Below are positions 49,066 through 58,000 of a stretch of 64,000 nucleotides of DNA, piece after piece. The position numbers and the translations under genes were made by a program. The DNA comes from Streptomyces sp. NK15101 (GTDB lineage: Bacteria > Actinomycetota > Actinomycetes > Streptomycetales > Streptomycetaceae). The stretch lies in the NCBI RefSeq assembly GCF_020400725.1, contig NZ_JAINVG010000035.1, positions 1 to 64,000 on the forward strand. The letters run 5' to 3'. The notes beneath the pieces were generated by a model that was not told the DNA's origin, made no database searches, and saw nothing but the letters and a program-made list of their open reading frames with translations. The stretch's first letter is position 1, and each line of letters starts with the position of its first letter.

Positions 49066-50598
49066 TTACTTCACGGCGTCCAGCGCGTCGATCAGACCGG
49101 CCCCGTAGAAGCCGTTCTTGTTCACGTCACCCTCGCAGACGGCGTCGACGGTGCCGTCGCCGTTGATGTCGTACGGGTTCGTGCAGGCGCGGTCGTCGGC
49201 CTGCGCGTACAGCAGCGCCTTCAGCGCCGCCGGGCTCGCGTAGGGGTGCGTCGACTTGAGGAGCGCCAGGACGCCCGCCGCGTGCGGCGAGGCCATCGAC
49301 GTGCCGGCCTTGTAGTTGTAGCCGCCGTTGACCGTGGTCGACAGGATGCGGCCGTTGACCGCCGGGGCGTCCGGGGTCTGGTACTCGGTGCGGTCACCGC
49401 CGGGGGCGGCGACGTCGATCACGCCGAGACCGTAGTTGGAGTAGGACGCCTTCAGGTCCTTGGCGCCGGTCGAGGAGACCGTCACGACGCCCGGCAGCAT
49501 GGCCGGGTAGTCGAGGCACTCCTTCGGGTCGATGACCCGGTCGCCCGGCGTGGTGTCGTTCGGGCTGCTGTTGTCGAGGATCGAGTCGGCGGCCAGGTCG
49601 AACTTGGAGTTGCCGGCCGCGGCGACGTTGACCGTGCCCTTCTTCTCCGCGTAGCGGGTGGCACGGGTGACCGCCTCGATGAGGGCCTTCTGGTCCTCGT
49701 CGTTCTTGCAGGCGAACATCCACGGGTCGGTGTAGTAGCTGTTGTTCGTGATGTCGACGCCGTGCTCGGCCGCCCACACGAAGCCGCAGACCACGGCCTC
49801 GGTGTAGAAGAAGCCGTCCGGGGTGGAGACCTTGATGCCGGAGATCTTGACGCCCGGGGCGACGCCGGTGATGCCGACGCCGTTCTTGGCGGCGCCGATG
49901 GTGCCGGCGACGTGCGTGCCGTGGTCGCTCTCGCCCGGGTTCGGACGCCACGAGCCGGCGGTGGTGTCCGGCTTGCCGGACACGCAGTTGGCGGACGCGG
50001 CCGCGTCGAAGTTCGGCGCCAGGTCCGGGTGGGTGTCGTCGACACCCGTGTCGATGACGCCGACGGTGACCCGGCTGCTGCCGAGGGTCTTCTTGTGCGC
50101 CTTGTCGGCCTTGATCGCCGGGAGGTCCCACTGCAGGGGCTCCATCGGGTCCTGACCGTCCGTGGCGGCGGCCGCGGCGGCCTTGGCCTCGGCCGGGGTC
50201 AGCGCCTGCGCGCCCTCGTCGACGGAGTCGTCGGACTGGACGGAGAGCGGGGCGGTCCGGGTCGCACCGGCCGACACCACGCCGGGCGCCTGGCGGATCG
50301 TCTTCGCGAACTCGGGGTTCTGCGAGTGGACGACGATGACGCCTATCTGGTCGTACGAGATGACCACCTCGCCGCCCGCGGCGGCGATCGCCTTCTTCAC
50401 CGAGGCGCCGGTCCAGCGGCCGCCCTCGATGTTGACGACGTAAGAAAGCTTCGGGCCGTTCGTGGCCACGGTGGCCGGAGCGTCGCTCAGTTCCGCGGCG
50501 GAGGCGGCGCCGGGGGCGAGGAAGCCGAGCGAGGCCGTGAGCGCGAGACCAACCGGCAGAGCAAGAGCTCGGCCGCGCCTCGATCCCAGATGAGCCAT
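49066..50598 (-). CDS. Secreted subtilisin-like serine protease (S8)
   Basis: 510 residues. Signal peptide (RRGRALALPVGLALTASLGF to an AASA site near 34), then an inhibitor-I9-like prodomain to about 125. The catalytic triad is Asp in VGVIDTGVDDTHPDL, His in DHGTHVAGTIGAA and Ser in AGTSMASPHAAGVL. Near the C-terminus, NPYDINGDGTVDAVCEGDVN contains an EF-hand-like calcium loop. It probably acts extracellularly during differentiation or nutrient use. ATG 50598 with GGAGAA upstream. Confidence 0.95.
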   Translation of the reverse strand: MAHLGSRRGRALALPVGLALTASLGFLAPGAASAAELSDAPATVATNGPKLSYVVNIEGGRWTGASVKKAIAAAGGEVVISYDQIGVIVVHSQNPEFAKTIRQAPGVVSAGATRTAPLSVQSDDSVDEGAQALTPAEAKAAAAAATDGQDPMEPLQWDLPAIKADKAHKKTLGSSRVTVGVIDTGVDDTHPDLAPNFDAAASANCVSGKPDTTAGSWRPNPGESDHGTHVAGTIGAAKNGVGITGVAPGVKISGIKVSTPDGFFYTEAVVCGFVWAAEHGVDITNNSYYTDPWMFACKNDEDQKALIEAVTRATRYAEKKGTVNVAAAGNSKFDLAADSILDNSSPNDTTPGDRVIDPKECLDYPAMLPGVVTVSSTGAKDLKASYSNYGLGVIDVAAPGGDRTEYQTPDAPAVNGRILSTTVNGGYNYKAGTSMASPHAAGVLALLKSTHPYASPAALKALLYAQADDRACTNPYDINGDGTVDAVCEGDVNKNGFYGAGLIDALDAVK

Positions 50599-50667
50599 GG
50601 GTTCTCCACATCATCCGTATGTACTGTCCGCGCGCGGGTTTGCGCGTGGGCAGGTGCATGACGAGTG

Positions 50668-50697
50668 AAGTTATCGCTGATCTTCCCGAAGCTTCAA
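50668..50697 (-). promoter_or_regulatory. Possible promoter for the subtilase
   Basis: On the minus strand TTGAAG (50697-50692) and TAACTT (50673-50668) are 18 bases apart, a plausible sigma-70-type pair. Beside it lie the palindromes GAAGCTTC (50689-50696) and CTTCATGAAG (50711-50720), which share CTTC/GAAG half-sites. Confidence 0.45.
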
Positions 50698-50871
50698 TGA
50701 GTTGAGAAGACTTCATGAAGATCTGTTCAAGAAAATCCCGCCGGTGAACCGCTTCGCTTCCGGCTCCGTGCCGTTGGTCAGGGGAGGGGCTCCGCTCGGA
50801 GCCCCGCTCTCCGCACCCCTGGTGAGGCCCCCTTGACCATGCCGCCCGCCCCCGCGTCCCGAGGAGATTCC

Positions 50872-51243
50872 GTGGCCACCGAAGCACCGCCGCCCAGAAA
50901 TGACACGGAGACCGACCACGGTCCCGCGTCGCCCACGACGGAGGAATTCGTCGAGATGCAGGAAAGCGAGGAATTCGGCGAACTGCGCCGTACATACCGT
51001 TCGTTCGCTTTTCCCCTGACCGTCGCCTTCATCGCCTGGTATCTGCTCTACGTGCTGCTCTCCAACTACGCGGGCGGCTTCATGGGGACCAAGGTCTTCG
51101 GCAACGTCAACGTGGCCCTCGTCCTCGGCCTCGGCCAGTTCGCCACCACGTTCCTCATCGCCTGGCTCTACTCGCGGCACGCGGCGAACCGGCTCGACCC
51201 CAGGGCCGAGGCCATCAAGCACCGTATGGAGGCCGACGCATGA
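50872..51243 (+). CDS. DUF485 membrane protein paired with the acetate symporter
   Basis: 123 residues. A hydrophilic start is followed by two transmembrane helices (about residues 50-68 and 86-106), matching the small DUF485 partner found before ActP-type symporters. GTG 50872 with GAGGAG upstream; an upstream TTG/ATG pair is less likely. It overlaps the symporter ATG by four bases. Confidence 0.85.
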   Translation: MATEAPPPRNDTETDHGPASPTTEEFVEMQESEEFGELRRTYRSFAFPLTVAFIAWYLLYVLLSNYAGGFMGTKVFGNVNVALVLGLGQFATTFLIAWLYSRHAANRLDPRAEAIKHRMEADA

Positions 51244-52865
51244 GCACCCCCGTCCTGCTCGCGGCGGGCAACGCCACCACCGAGCACCGGCCCCTGATCA
51301 TCACGCTCTTCGCGGCCTTCGTCGTCGCCACCCTCGTCATCACCGTCTGGGCCGGCCGCCAGACCCGCAGCGCCGCCGACTTCTACGCCGGCGGACGCCA
51401 GTTCACCGGCTTCCAGAACGGCCTCGCGATCTCCGGCGACTACATGTCCGCCGCGTCCTTCCTCGGCATCGCCGGAGCCATCGCCCTCTTCGGCTACGAC
51501 GGCTTCCTGTACTCGATCGGCTTCCTCGTCGCCTGGCTCGTCGCCCTGCTCCTGGTCGCCGAACCGCTGCGCAACTCCGGCCGGTTCACCATGGGCGACG
51601 TCCTCGCCTACCGGATGCGCCAGCGCCCCGTCCGCACCGCCGCCGGCACCTCGACCATCGTCGTCTCGATCTTCTACCTGCTCGCCCAGATGGCGGGCGC
51701 GGGCGTCCTCGTCTCGCTCCTGCTCGGCATCACCAGCGACGGCGGCAAGATCGCGATCGTCGCCCTGGTCGGCCTCCTGATGATCGTCTACGTGACGATC
51801 GGCGGCATGAAGGGCACCACCTGGGTGCAGATGGTCAAGGCGGTCCTGCTCATCGCGGGCACGCTGCTGATCACCTTCCTCATCCTCCTCAAGTTCCACT
51901 TCAACATCTCGGAGCTGCTCGGCGCGGCCGCCACCAACAGCGGCAAGGGCGACGCCTTCCTGGAGCCCGGCCTCAAGTACGGCGCCACCGCCACCTCCAA
52001 GCTGGACTTCCTCTCGCTCGGCATCGCGCTCGTCCTCGGCACGGCCGGCCTGCCCCACATCCTGATCCGCTTCTACACGGTGCCGACCGCCAAGGCCGCC
52101 CGTAAGTCCGTCAACTGGGCCATCGGCATCATCGGCGCCTTCTACCTGATGACGATCGTCCTCGGCTTCGGCGCCGCCGCCCTCCTCAAGAACAGCGACA
52201 TCGTCGCCTCCAACAAGGCGGGCAACACGGCCGCCCCGCTCGCCGCCCTGGAGATCGGCGGCGGACCCGACTCCACCGGCGGCGCGGTCCTCCTCGCCGT
52301 CATCTCCGCCGTGGCCTTCGCGACCATCCTCGCCGTCGTCGCCGGCCTGACCCTGGCCTCCTCCTCGTCCTTCGCGCACGACATCTACGCCAACGTCATC
52401 CGGCGCGGAAAGGCCACCGAGAAGGAGGAGGTGCGGGCCGCCCGCTGGGCGACCGTCCTCATCGGCGTCGTCTCCATCGCGCTCGGCGCCCTCGCCCGCG
52501 ACCTCAACGTCGCCGGCCTGGTCGCCCTCGCCTTCGCGGTCGCCGCCTCGGCCAACCTGCCGACGATCCTCTACTCGCTCTTCTGGAAGCGGTTCACCAC
52601 CCAGGGCGCCCTGTGGTCGATCTACGGCGGCCTGATCTCCGCCGTCGTCCTCGTGCTCTTCTCGCCGGTCGTCTCCGGCAAGCCCACGTCGATGTTCAAG
52701 ACGGTGGACTTCTACTGGTTCCCGCTGGAGAACCCCGGCCTCGTCTCCATCCCGCTCGGCTTCCTGCTCGGCTGGCTCGGCTCGATCCTCTCCAAGGAGG
52801 AGCCGGACAAGGGCAAGTACGCGGAACTGGAGGTCAAGTCCCTCACCGGAGTCGGAGCGCACTGA
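51240..52865 (+). CDS. actP: Sodium:solute symporter family, acetate permease ActP-like
   Basis: 541 residues with about 13 transmembrane helices. The SSS signatures are GRQTRSAADFYAGGRQFTGF near residue 38 and GLAISGDYMSAASFLGIAGA near 60. It imports acetate or related monocarboxylates with sodium. Coupling to DUF485 (ATGA) supports this assignment. A large inverted repeat follows the stop. Confidence 0.9.
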   Translation: MSTPVLLAAGNATTEHRPLIITLFAAFVVATLVITVWAGRQTRSAADFYAGGRQFTGFQNGLAISGDYMSAASFLGIAGAIALFGYDGFLYSIGFLVAWLVALLLVAEPLRNSGRFTMGDVLAYRMRQRPVRTAAGTSTIVVSIFYLLAQMAGAGVLVSLLLGITSDGGKIAIVALVGLLMIVYVTIGGMKGTTWVQMVKAVLLIAGTLLITFLILLKFHFNISELLGAAATNSGKGDAFLEPGLKYGATATSKLDFLSLGIALVLGTAGLPHILIRFYTVPTAKAARKSVNWAIGIIGAFYLMTIVLGFGAAALLKNSDIVASNKAGNTAAPLAALEIGGGPDSTGGAVLLAVISAVAFATILAVVAGLTLASSSSFAHDIYANVIRRGKATEKEEVRAARWATVLIGVVSIALGALARDLNVAGLVALAFAVAASANLPTILYSLFWKRFTTQGALWSIYGGLISAVVLVLFSPVVSGKPTSMFKTVDFYWFPLENPGLVSIPLGFLLGWLGSILSKEEPDKGKYAELEVKSLTGVGAH

Positions 52866-52891
52866 ACCGTATACGGTCCGCGACCGCCGGA

Positions 52892-52923
52892 CGGCCGTGT
52901 CGTAGAGTTCTACGACGCGGCCG
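52892..52923. terminator. 32-base near-perfect inverted repeat between actP and moaA
   Basis: Arms CGGCCG plus GTCGTAGA pair with TCTACGAC plus CGGCCG around a 2-base centre, with one mismatch per arm. A smaller palindrome CCGTATACGG is at 52867-52876. It may terminate actP, or be a binding site ahead of moaA. Confidence 0.6.
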
Positions 52924-53016
52924 CGTCGGTCCTCGTGACAATCTGCCCTGCTCGTTGTCCGTGCGCTCACGTAGGCTCGAAGAACACGCATCCGGAATAC
53001 GGGGAGGGGGCCCACA

Positions 53017-54006
53017 GTGCTCATCGACACCTACGGCCGTGTGGCCACTGACCTGCGCGTCTCGCTCACGGACCGGTGCAACCTGCGCTGCACCTACTGC
53101 ATGCCGGAGGAGGGCCTCCAGTGGCTCGCCAAGCCGGACCTCCTCACCGATGACGAGATCGTCCGGCTGATCCGCATCGCGGTCACCGACCTCGGCGTCA
53201 CCGAGGTCCGCTTCACCGGCGGCGAGCCGCTGCTCCGTCCCGGCCTCGTCGGGATCGTCGAGCGCTGCGCCGCCCTGGAGCCCCGCCCCCGGATGTCCCT
53301 CACGACCAACGGCATCGGACTCAAGCGCACCGCCGCCGCCCTCAAGGCGGCCGGCCTCGACCGGGTCAACGTCTCCCTCGACACCCTGCGCCCCGACGTC
53401 TTCAAGACCCTCACCCGGCGCGACCGCCACCAGGACGTCCTCGACGGCATGGCCGCCGCCAGGGAGGCCGGCCTCACCCCGGTCAAGGTCAACGCCGTCC
53501 TGATGCCCGGCCTCAACGCCGACGAGGCCCCCGACCTGCTGGCCTGGGCGATCCAGGAGGGGTACGAGCTCCGCTTCATCGAGCAGATGCCCCTGGACGC
53601 CCAGCACGGCTGGAAGCGCGACGGCATGATCACCGCCGGGGACATCCTGGAGTCGCTGCGCACCCGCTTCGCCCTCACGCCGGAAGGCTCCGAGGAGCGC
53701 GGCTCGGCCCCCGCCGAGCGCTGGGTGGTCGACGGCGGACCGCACACGGTCGGCGTCATCGCCTCCGTCACCCGCCCGTTCTGCCGGGCCTGCGACCGCA
53801 CCCGCCTCACCGCCGACGGACAGGTGCGCACCTGCCTCTTCGCCACCGAGGAGACCGACCTGCGGGCCGCGCTCCGCTCGGACGCCCCGGACGAGACGGT
53901 CGCGGAGATCTGGAAGAAGGCCATGTGGGGCAAGAAGGCCGGCTCGGGCCTCGACGACCCGAGCTTCCTCCAGCCCGAGCGCCCGATGTCGGCCATCGGC
54001 GGCTGA
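53017..54006 (+). CDS. moaA: GTP 3',8-cyclase (molybdenum cofactor)
   Basis: 329 residues. The radical-SAM cluster is in DRCNLRCTYCMPEEG; the second 4Fe-4S site is in FCRACDRTRLTADGQVRTC. The C-terminal GG needed for activity is present (SAIGG). It converts GTP to (8S)-3',8-cyclo-7,8-dihydroGTP, the first step to molybdopterin. GTG start, 151 bases after actP. It converges on a small Cys-containing protein with a 3-base gap. Confidence 0.96.
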   Translation: MLIDTYGRVATDLRVSLTDRCNLRCTYCMPEEGLQWLAKPDLLTDDEIVRLIRIAVTDLGVTEVRFTGGEPLLRPGLVGIVERCAALEPRPRMSLTTNGIGLKRTAAALKAAGLDRVNVSLDTLRPDVFKTLTRRDRHQDVLDGMAAAREAGLTPVKVNAVLMPGLNADEAPDLLAWAIQEGYELRFIEQMPLDAQHGWKRDGMITAGDILESLRTRFALTPEGSEERGSAPAERWVVDGGPHTVGVIASVTRPFCRACDRTRLTADGQVRTCLFATEETDLRAALRSDAPDETVAEIWKKAMWGKKAGSGLDDPSFLQPERPMSAIGG

Positions 54007-54009
54007 CGT

Positions 54010-54231
54010 CTAGGAGGCCGGGGAGCCGGACTCCCACTCGCCCAGCGGCACGACGTCCTTCAGGAAGCCCCGTACCCCCAGGAACTGGGAGAGGTGCTCG
54101 CGGTGCTCCTCGCACGCGAGCCAGGTCTTGCGGCGCTCGGGCGTGTGCAGCTTGGGGTTGTTCCACGCGAGGACCCAGACGGCGTCGGCGTGGCACCCCT
54201 TGGCGGAACAGATCGGCTTCTCTTCACTCAC
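54010..54231 (-). CDS. Small conserved protein with putative zinc site
   Basis: 73 residues. Cys residues CSAKGC near residue 8 and CEEHREHL near 40 could bind one zinc. The centre, VLAWNNPKLHTPERRKTWLA, is basic and likely folded. GTG 54231 has weak support. I do not recognise a named function. Confidence 0.7.
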   Translation of the reverse strand: MSEEKPICSAKGCHADAVWVLAWNNPKLHTPERRKTWLACEEHREHLSQFLGVRGFLKDVVPLGEWESGSPAS

Positions 54232-54267
54232 GGGACCGTTGATCACCCGATCATTGTCCAGCAACAG

Positions 54268-54305
54268 CGATGCCGGGCAGCCACGGGGGGAGCTGCCCGG
54301 CATCG
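54268..54305 (-). terminator. Terminator downstream of the DUF3099 gene
   Basis: CGATGCCGGGCAGC and GCTGCCCGGCATCG form a perfect 14-bp stem with a G-rich loop. It lies after the minus-strand stop at 54381 and just upstream of the small Cys protein. Confidence 0.75.
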
Positions 54306-54380
54306 GTCCGTCGCTCCGACGGGGGATGCGGAGCGCGTAGGCAGTATGTCACGGCACATGGGGTGCGGTGCACCGGATCG

Positions 54381-54707
54381 TCATGATTGATCTGAGGTTT
54401 TCTTGAGGTTCGGAGCGTCGAGCGCGGGGCGCTCCGGAGTGGGGACGAAGGTGGAGGGAAGGGACGGAGCCCTCTCGCGTCCCGCGTTGGCGATCACCAC
54501 GGCGATGTAGGGGAGCAGAAGGCCCAGGCCCAGCGCCACGAAGGCCACGTGCCGCTCCACGTTCCACAGCACCGTCGCGGCGATCACGGAGAACGTCCGC
54601 ACCGTCATCGAGATGACGTAGCGCCGCTGTCGCCCCCGCACGTCGTCGGCGAGCCCCTGCCGGGCTCCCGTGATCCGGAAGACCTCGGTCCCGCCATGCT
54701 TCGGCAT
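54381..54707 (-). CDS. DUF3099 membrane protein
   Basis: 108 residues. EVFRITGARQGLADDVRGRQ leads into two transmembrane helices (about 32-47 and 53-72), then a Pro/Ser-rich cytoplasmic tail. This is the DUF3099 layout of actinobacteria. Function unknown. It is divergent from the YeaQ/GlsB gene, 170 bases apart. Confidence 0.82.
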   Translation of the reverse strand: MPKHGGTEVFRITGARQGLADDVRGRQRRYVISMTVRTFSVIAATVLWNVERHVAFVALGLGLLLPYIAVVIANAGRERAPSLPSTFVPTPERPALDAPNLKKTSDQS

Positions 54708-54876
54708 CGCCGTTCACCACCCACAGGTCGTGCCGGACCCTCCCCGGTCCGGACCTCCTTCCACCGTACGCCCGCCCCGCCGGGCCGACGAGACCGGGGC
54801 ACGTACGGCGGTGTCCGACATGCGTCGTATGGCCGACGGGTCGAGACTGGGCCCACATGCGCACTAGGAGGCGACG

Positions 54877-55152
54877 ATGAGTTGGTTGTGGGCGATCATC
54901 GTGGGATTCGTCCTCGGTCTGATCGCGAAGGCGATCCTGCCCGGGAAGCAGCAGATCCCGCTGTGGCTGACGACCGTGTTCGGCATTCTCGGCAGCGTGC
55001 TCGGAAACGCGGTCGCGACCTGGATCGGAGTCAACGACACCAAGGGCATCGACTGGACCCGGCACCTGCTCCAGCTGATCGGCGCCGTCGCCGTGGTCGG
55101 CGTGGGTGACATGCTGTGGGCCTCGATCAGGGGCAACAGACAGCGCGCCTGA
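54877..55152 (+). CDS. GlsB/YeaQ/YmgE-family stress membrane protein
   Basis: 91 residues with three hydrophobic helices. The opening MSWLWAIIVGFVLGLIAKAI is typical of the transglycosylase-associated protein family; a conserved GSVLGNAVATWIG segment follows. It is linked to envelope or acid stress in other bacteria. Ribosome-binding site AGGAGGCGACG. A 13-bp tandem array starts at its stop codon. Confidence 0.9.
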   Translation: MSWLWAIIVGFVLGLIAKAILPGKQQIPLWLTTVFGILGSVLGNAVATWIGVNDTKGIDWTRHLLQLIGAVAVVGVGDMLWASIRGNRQRA

Positions 55153-55236
55153 CGAGGGCGCCCGGCGACGGCGCCCGGCTACGGCGCCTGGCTACGGCGC
55201 CTGGCTACGGCGCCTGGCTACGGCGCCTGGCTACGG
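55153..55236. repeat. 13-bp tandem array (CTACGGCGCCTGG)
   Basis: Five full units run from 55166 to 55230 (the first is a CGACGGCGCCCGG variant), with partial units at each end. It abuts the 3' end of the GlsB-like gene and a terminator at 55240. Confidence 0.85.
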
Positions 55237-55239
55237 AAA

Positions 55240-55275
55240 GAGGCCCGGTACGGCGCACCGCGCGTACCGGGCCTC
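55240..55275. terminator. Terminator of tyrS
   Basis: GAGGCCCGGTACG (55240-55252) is exactly complementary to CGTACCGGGCCTC (55263-55275). The stem lies 14 bases beyond the tyrS stop on the minus strand. Confidence 0.85.
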
Positions 55276-55288
55276 TCCCGTGATCCCG

Positions 55289-56554
55289 CTAGCCGGCGAA
55301 CTCGATCGCCGCCAGGTTCTTCTTGCCGCGCCGCAGCACCAGCCAGCGGCCGTGCAGCAGCTCCTCCGCCGACACCTCGGCGTCCTCGGCGGTCACCTTC
55401 ACGTTGTTCACGTAGGCCCCGCCCTCCTTCACCGTGCGCCGCGCCGCCGACTTGCTCGCCACGAGACCGACCTCGGCGAACAGGTCCACGACCTGGCCGA
55501 GCCCGGTCACGCGCGCGTGCGGCAGCTCGGACAGCGCGGCGGCGAGCGTCGGCTCGTCCAGCTCGGCCAGGTCGCCCTGCCCGAACAGCGCCTTGGAGGC
55601 GCCGATGACGGCGGCGCACTGCTCGGCGCCGTGCACCAGGGTGGTGAGCTCCTCGGCGAGCGCCCGCTGTGCGGCACGCGCCTGCGGCCGCTCGGCGGTC
55701 TGCGCCTCCAGCTCCTCCAGCTCCTCGCGGGACTTGAAGGACAGGATCCGCATGTACGTCGAGATGTCCCGGTCGTCCACGTTCAGCCAGAACTGGTAGA
55801 ACGCGTACGGCGTGGTCATCTCCGGGTCCAGCCAGACGGCCCCGCTCTCGGTCTTGCCGAACTTGGTGCCGTCCGCCTTGACCATCAGCGGGGTCGCGAG
55901 GGCGTGGACCTCGGCGCCCGGCTCCAGGCGGTGGATCAGGTCCAGGCCGGCCACCAGGTTGCCCCACTGGTCCGAGCCGCCCTGCTGGAGCGTGCAGCCG
56001 TAGCGGCGGTACAGCTCCAGGAAGTCCATGCCCTGGAGCAGCTGGTAGCTGAACTCGGTGTAGCTGATGCCCTGCTCGGACTCCAGGCGCCGGGCGACGG
56101 AGTCCTTGGTCAGCATCTTGTTGACCCGGAAGTGCTTGCCGATGTCCCGCAGGAACTCGATCGCCGACATCCCGGCGGTCCAGTCCAGGTTGTTCACCAT
56201 GACCGCCGCGTTCTCCCCCTCGAAGGAGAGGAAGGGCTCGATCTGCGAACGCAGCCGGTTCACCCAGTTCGCGACCGTCTCGGGGTCGTTCAGGGTGCGC
56301 TCGGCCGTCGGCCGCGGGTCACCGATCTGGCCGGTGGCCCCGCCGACCAGCGCCAGCGGCCGGTGCCCGGCCTGCTGGAGCCGGCGGACGGTGAGGACCT
56401 GGACCAGGTGGCCGACGTGGAGACTGGCCGCGGTCGGGTCGAAACCGCAATAGAACGTGACGGGACCGTCCGCGAGAGCCTTGCGCAGTGCGTCCTCATC
56501 GGTGGACTGGGCGAACAGCCCGCGCCACTTCAGCTCGTCGACGATGTCCGTCAC
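55289..56554 (-). CDS. tyrS: Tyrosyl-tRNA synthetase
   Basis: 421 residues, the standard bacterial length. The class I HIGH motif is in PTAASLHVGHLVQVLTVRRL (HVGH), the KMSKS-like motif is KFGKTESGAVW and the tyrosine-binding GGSDQWGNLVAG is present. The C-terminal S4-like domain reads EELLHGRWLVLRRGKKNL. GTG start with GAGGAG upstream. The leader up to the TldD-type genes shows no T-box. Confidence 0.96.
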   Translation of the reverse strand: MTDIVDELKWRGLFAQSTDEDALRKALADGPVTFYCGFDPTAASLHVGHLVQVLTVRRLQQAGHRPLALVGGATGQIGDPRPTAERTLNDPETVANWVNRLRSQIEPFLSFEGENAAVMVNNLDWTAGMSAIEFLRDIGKHFRVNKMLTKDSVARRLESEQGISYTEFSYQLLQGMDFLELYRRYGCTLQQGGSDQWGNLVAGLDLIHRLEPGAEVHALATPLMVKADGTKFGKTESGAVWLDPEMTTPYAFYQFWLNVDDRDISTYMRILSFKSREELEELEAQTAERPQARAAQRALAEELTTLVHGAEQCAAVIGASKALFGQGDLAELDEPTLAAALSELPHARVTGLGQVVDLFAEVGLVASKSAARRTVKEGGAYVNNVKVTAEDAEVSAEELLHGRWLVLRRGKKNLAAIEFAG

Positions 56555-56608
56555 GATCGTCCGTCTCCTCAGAAAGTTGTAGTGCTACGACGACTCAGTC
56601 TAGGCGGG

Positions 56609-58000
56609 TCAGACCCCCTTGCTGACCGAGCTCATGTTGAAGTCCGGCACCCGCAGGGAGGGCATCGCGGCCCGGGTGAACCAGTCGCTCCACTCGCGCG
56701 GCAGCGTCTTCTCCGTACGGCCCGCCTCCGTGGCCCGCGACAGCAGGTCCACCGGCGACTCGTTGAACCGGAAGTTGTTCACCTCGCCGACCACCTCGCC
56801 GTTCTCGACGAGGTAGACGCCGTCCCGGGTCAGCCCGGTCAGCAGCAGCGTCGCCGGGTCGACCTCGCGGATGTACCAGAGGCAGGTCAACAGCAGGCCG
56901 CGCTCCGTCGCGGCCACCATCTCGTCCAGGGAGCGCTCGCCACCGCCGTCCAGGATCAGGTTCCCCGCTCCCGGGGCCACGGGCAACTGAGTAAGCCCCG
57001 CCGTGTGCCGGGTGGTGATCAGGTGCGCCAGGCTGCCGGCCGTCACCCAGTCGACCGGCCCGACCGGCAGACCGTTGTCGAAGACGGAGGAGTCGTCGCC
57101 GGAGGAGTGCGCGATCACGAACGGCGAGGACTCCAGGCCCGGCTCGTTCGGGTCGCTGCGCAGCGTCAGCGGCAGCGGGGAGAGCGTCTCGCCGAGCCGG
57201 GTGCCGCCGCCGGGCTTGGAGAAGACCGTACGGCCCTCCACCGCGTCCCGGGCCGCCGAGGACCACAGCTGGTAGATCATCAGGTCGGCCACGGCGGTCG
57301 GCGGCAGCAGCGTCTCGTACCGCCCGGCGGGCAGCTCGATCCGCCGCTCCGCCCAGCCGAGGCGGGTCGCCAGCTCGGCGTCGAGCGCGGCCGGGTCGAC
57401 GTCCTTGAAGTCCCGGGTCGAGCGCCCGGTCCAGGCGGAGCGCGAGCGGTCGGGGGACTTGGCGTTCAGCTCCAGGGTCCCGTTGGGCTGGTCGTGGCGG
57501 AGCCGCAGCCCCGTGGACGTGCCCAGGTAGGTGGAGGTCAGCTCGTGGTTGGCGAAGCCGTAGAGCTCGCGTCCGCCGGCACGCGCGCGTGCGAAGGCCT
57601 CGCCGAGCGCCGGGGCGAAGTCGGTGAAGACGGCGGAGGAGGTCTCCGCCGGGGCGTCCGTGAAGTCGGGCGAGGCGGGCACGCCCTCCACCAGCGGCTG
57701 GGCGTCCTCGGCGGGCCCGGCGGCGCGCGCGGCGGCCTCGGCGGCCCGGACCAGCGGCTCCAGGTCGTCGGCGGTCACGGCGGACCGCGAGACGACACCG
57801 GAGGCGGTGCCCTGGGCGCCGTCGACGGTCGCGATCACGGTGAGCGTCCGGCCGCGGGTCACGCCGTTCGTGGTGAGCGCGTTCCCGGCCCAGCGCAGAT
57901 TGGCCGAGGACTCCTCGTCGGCGATGACGACACACCCGTCCGCGCGGGACAGCTCCAGGGCCCGCTCGACGATCTCGTACGGCTTGCTGACGCGGCTCAT
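56609..58000 (-). CDS. PmbA/TldE-type metallopeptidase-related protein
   Basis: 463 residues of the TldD/PmbA fold without the HExxxH zinc motif. Signatures are the N-terminal EIVERALELSRADGCVVIAD and the C-terminal FRFNESPVDLLSRA. It pairs with the adjoining TldD-type protein, with which it probably forms a heterodimeric peptidase in which it is the non-catalytic partner. It overlaps the TldD stop by four bases (ATGA). Confidence 0.88.
   Translation of the reverse strand: MSRVSKPYEIVERALELSRADGCVVIADEESSANLRWAGNALTTNGVTRGRTLTVIATVDGAQGTASGVVSRSAVTADDLEPLVRAAEAAARAAGPAEDAQPLVEGVPASPDFTDAPAETSSAVFTDFAPALGEAFARARAGGRELYGFANHELTSTYLGTSTGLRLRHDQPNGTLELNAKSPDRSRSAWTGRSTRDFKDVDPAALDAELATRLGWAERRIELPAGRYETLLPPTAVADLMIYQLWSSAARDAVEGRTVFSKPGGGTRLGETLSPLPLTLRSDPNEPGLESSPFVIAHSSGDDSSVFDNGLPVGPVDWVTAGSLAHLITTRHTAGLTQLPVAPGAGNLILDGGGERSLDEMVAATERGLLLTCLWYIREVDPATLLLTGLTRDGVYLVENGEVVGEVNNFRFNESPVDLLSRATEAGRTEKTLPREWSDWFTRAAMPSLRVPDFNMSSVSKGV

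Noticed and set aside
55153..55236. Tandem repeats as a CRISPR array
   Set aside because: Units are contiguous 13-mers without unique spacers, and no cas genes are present.
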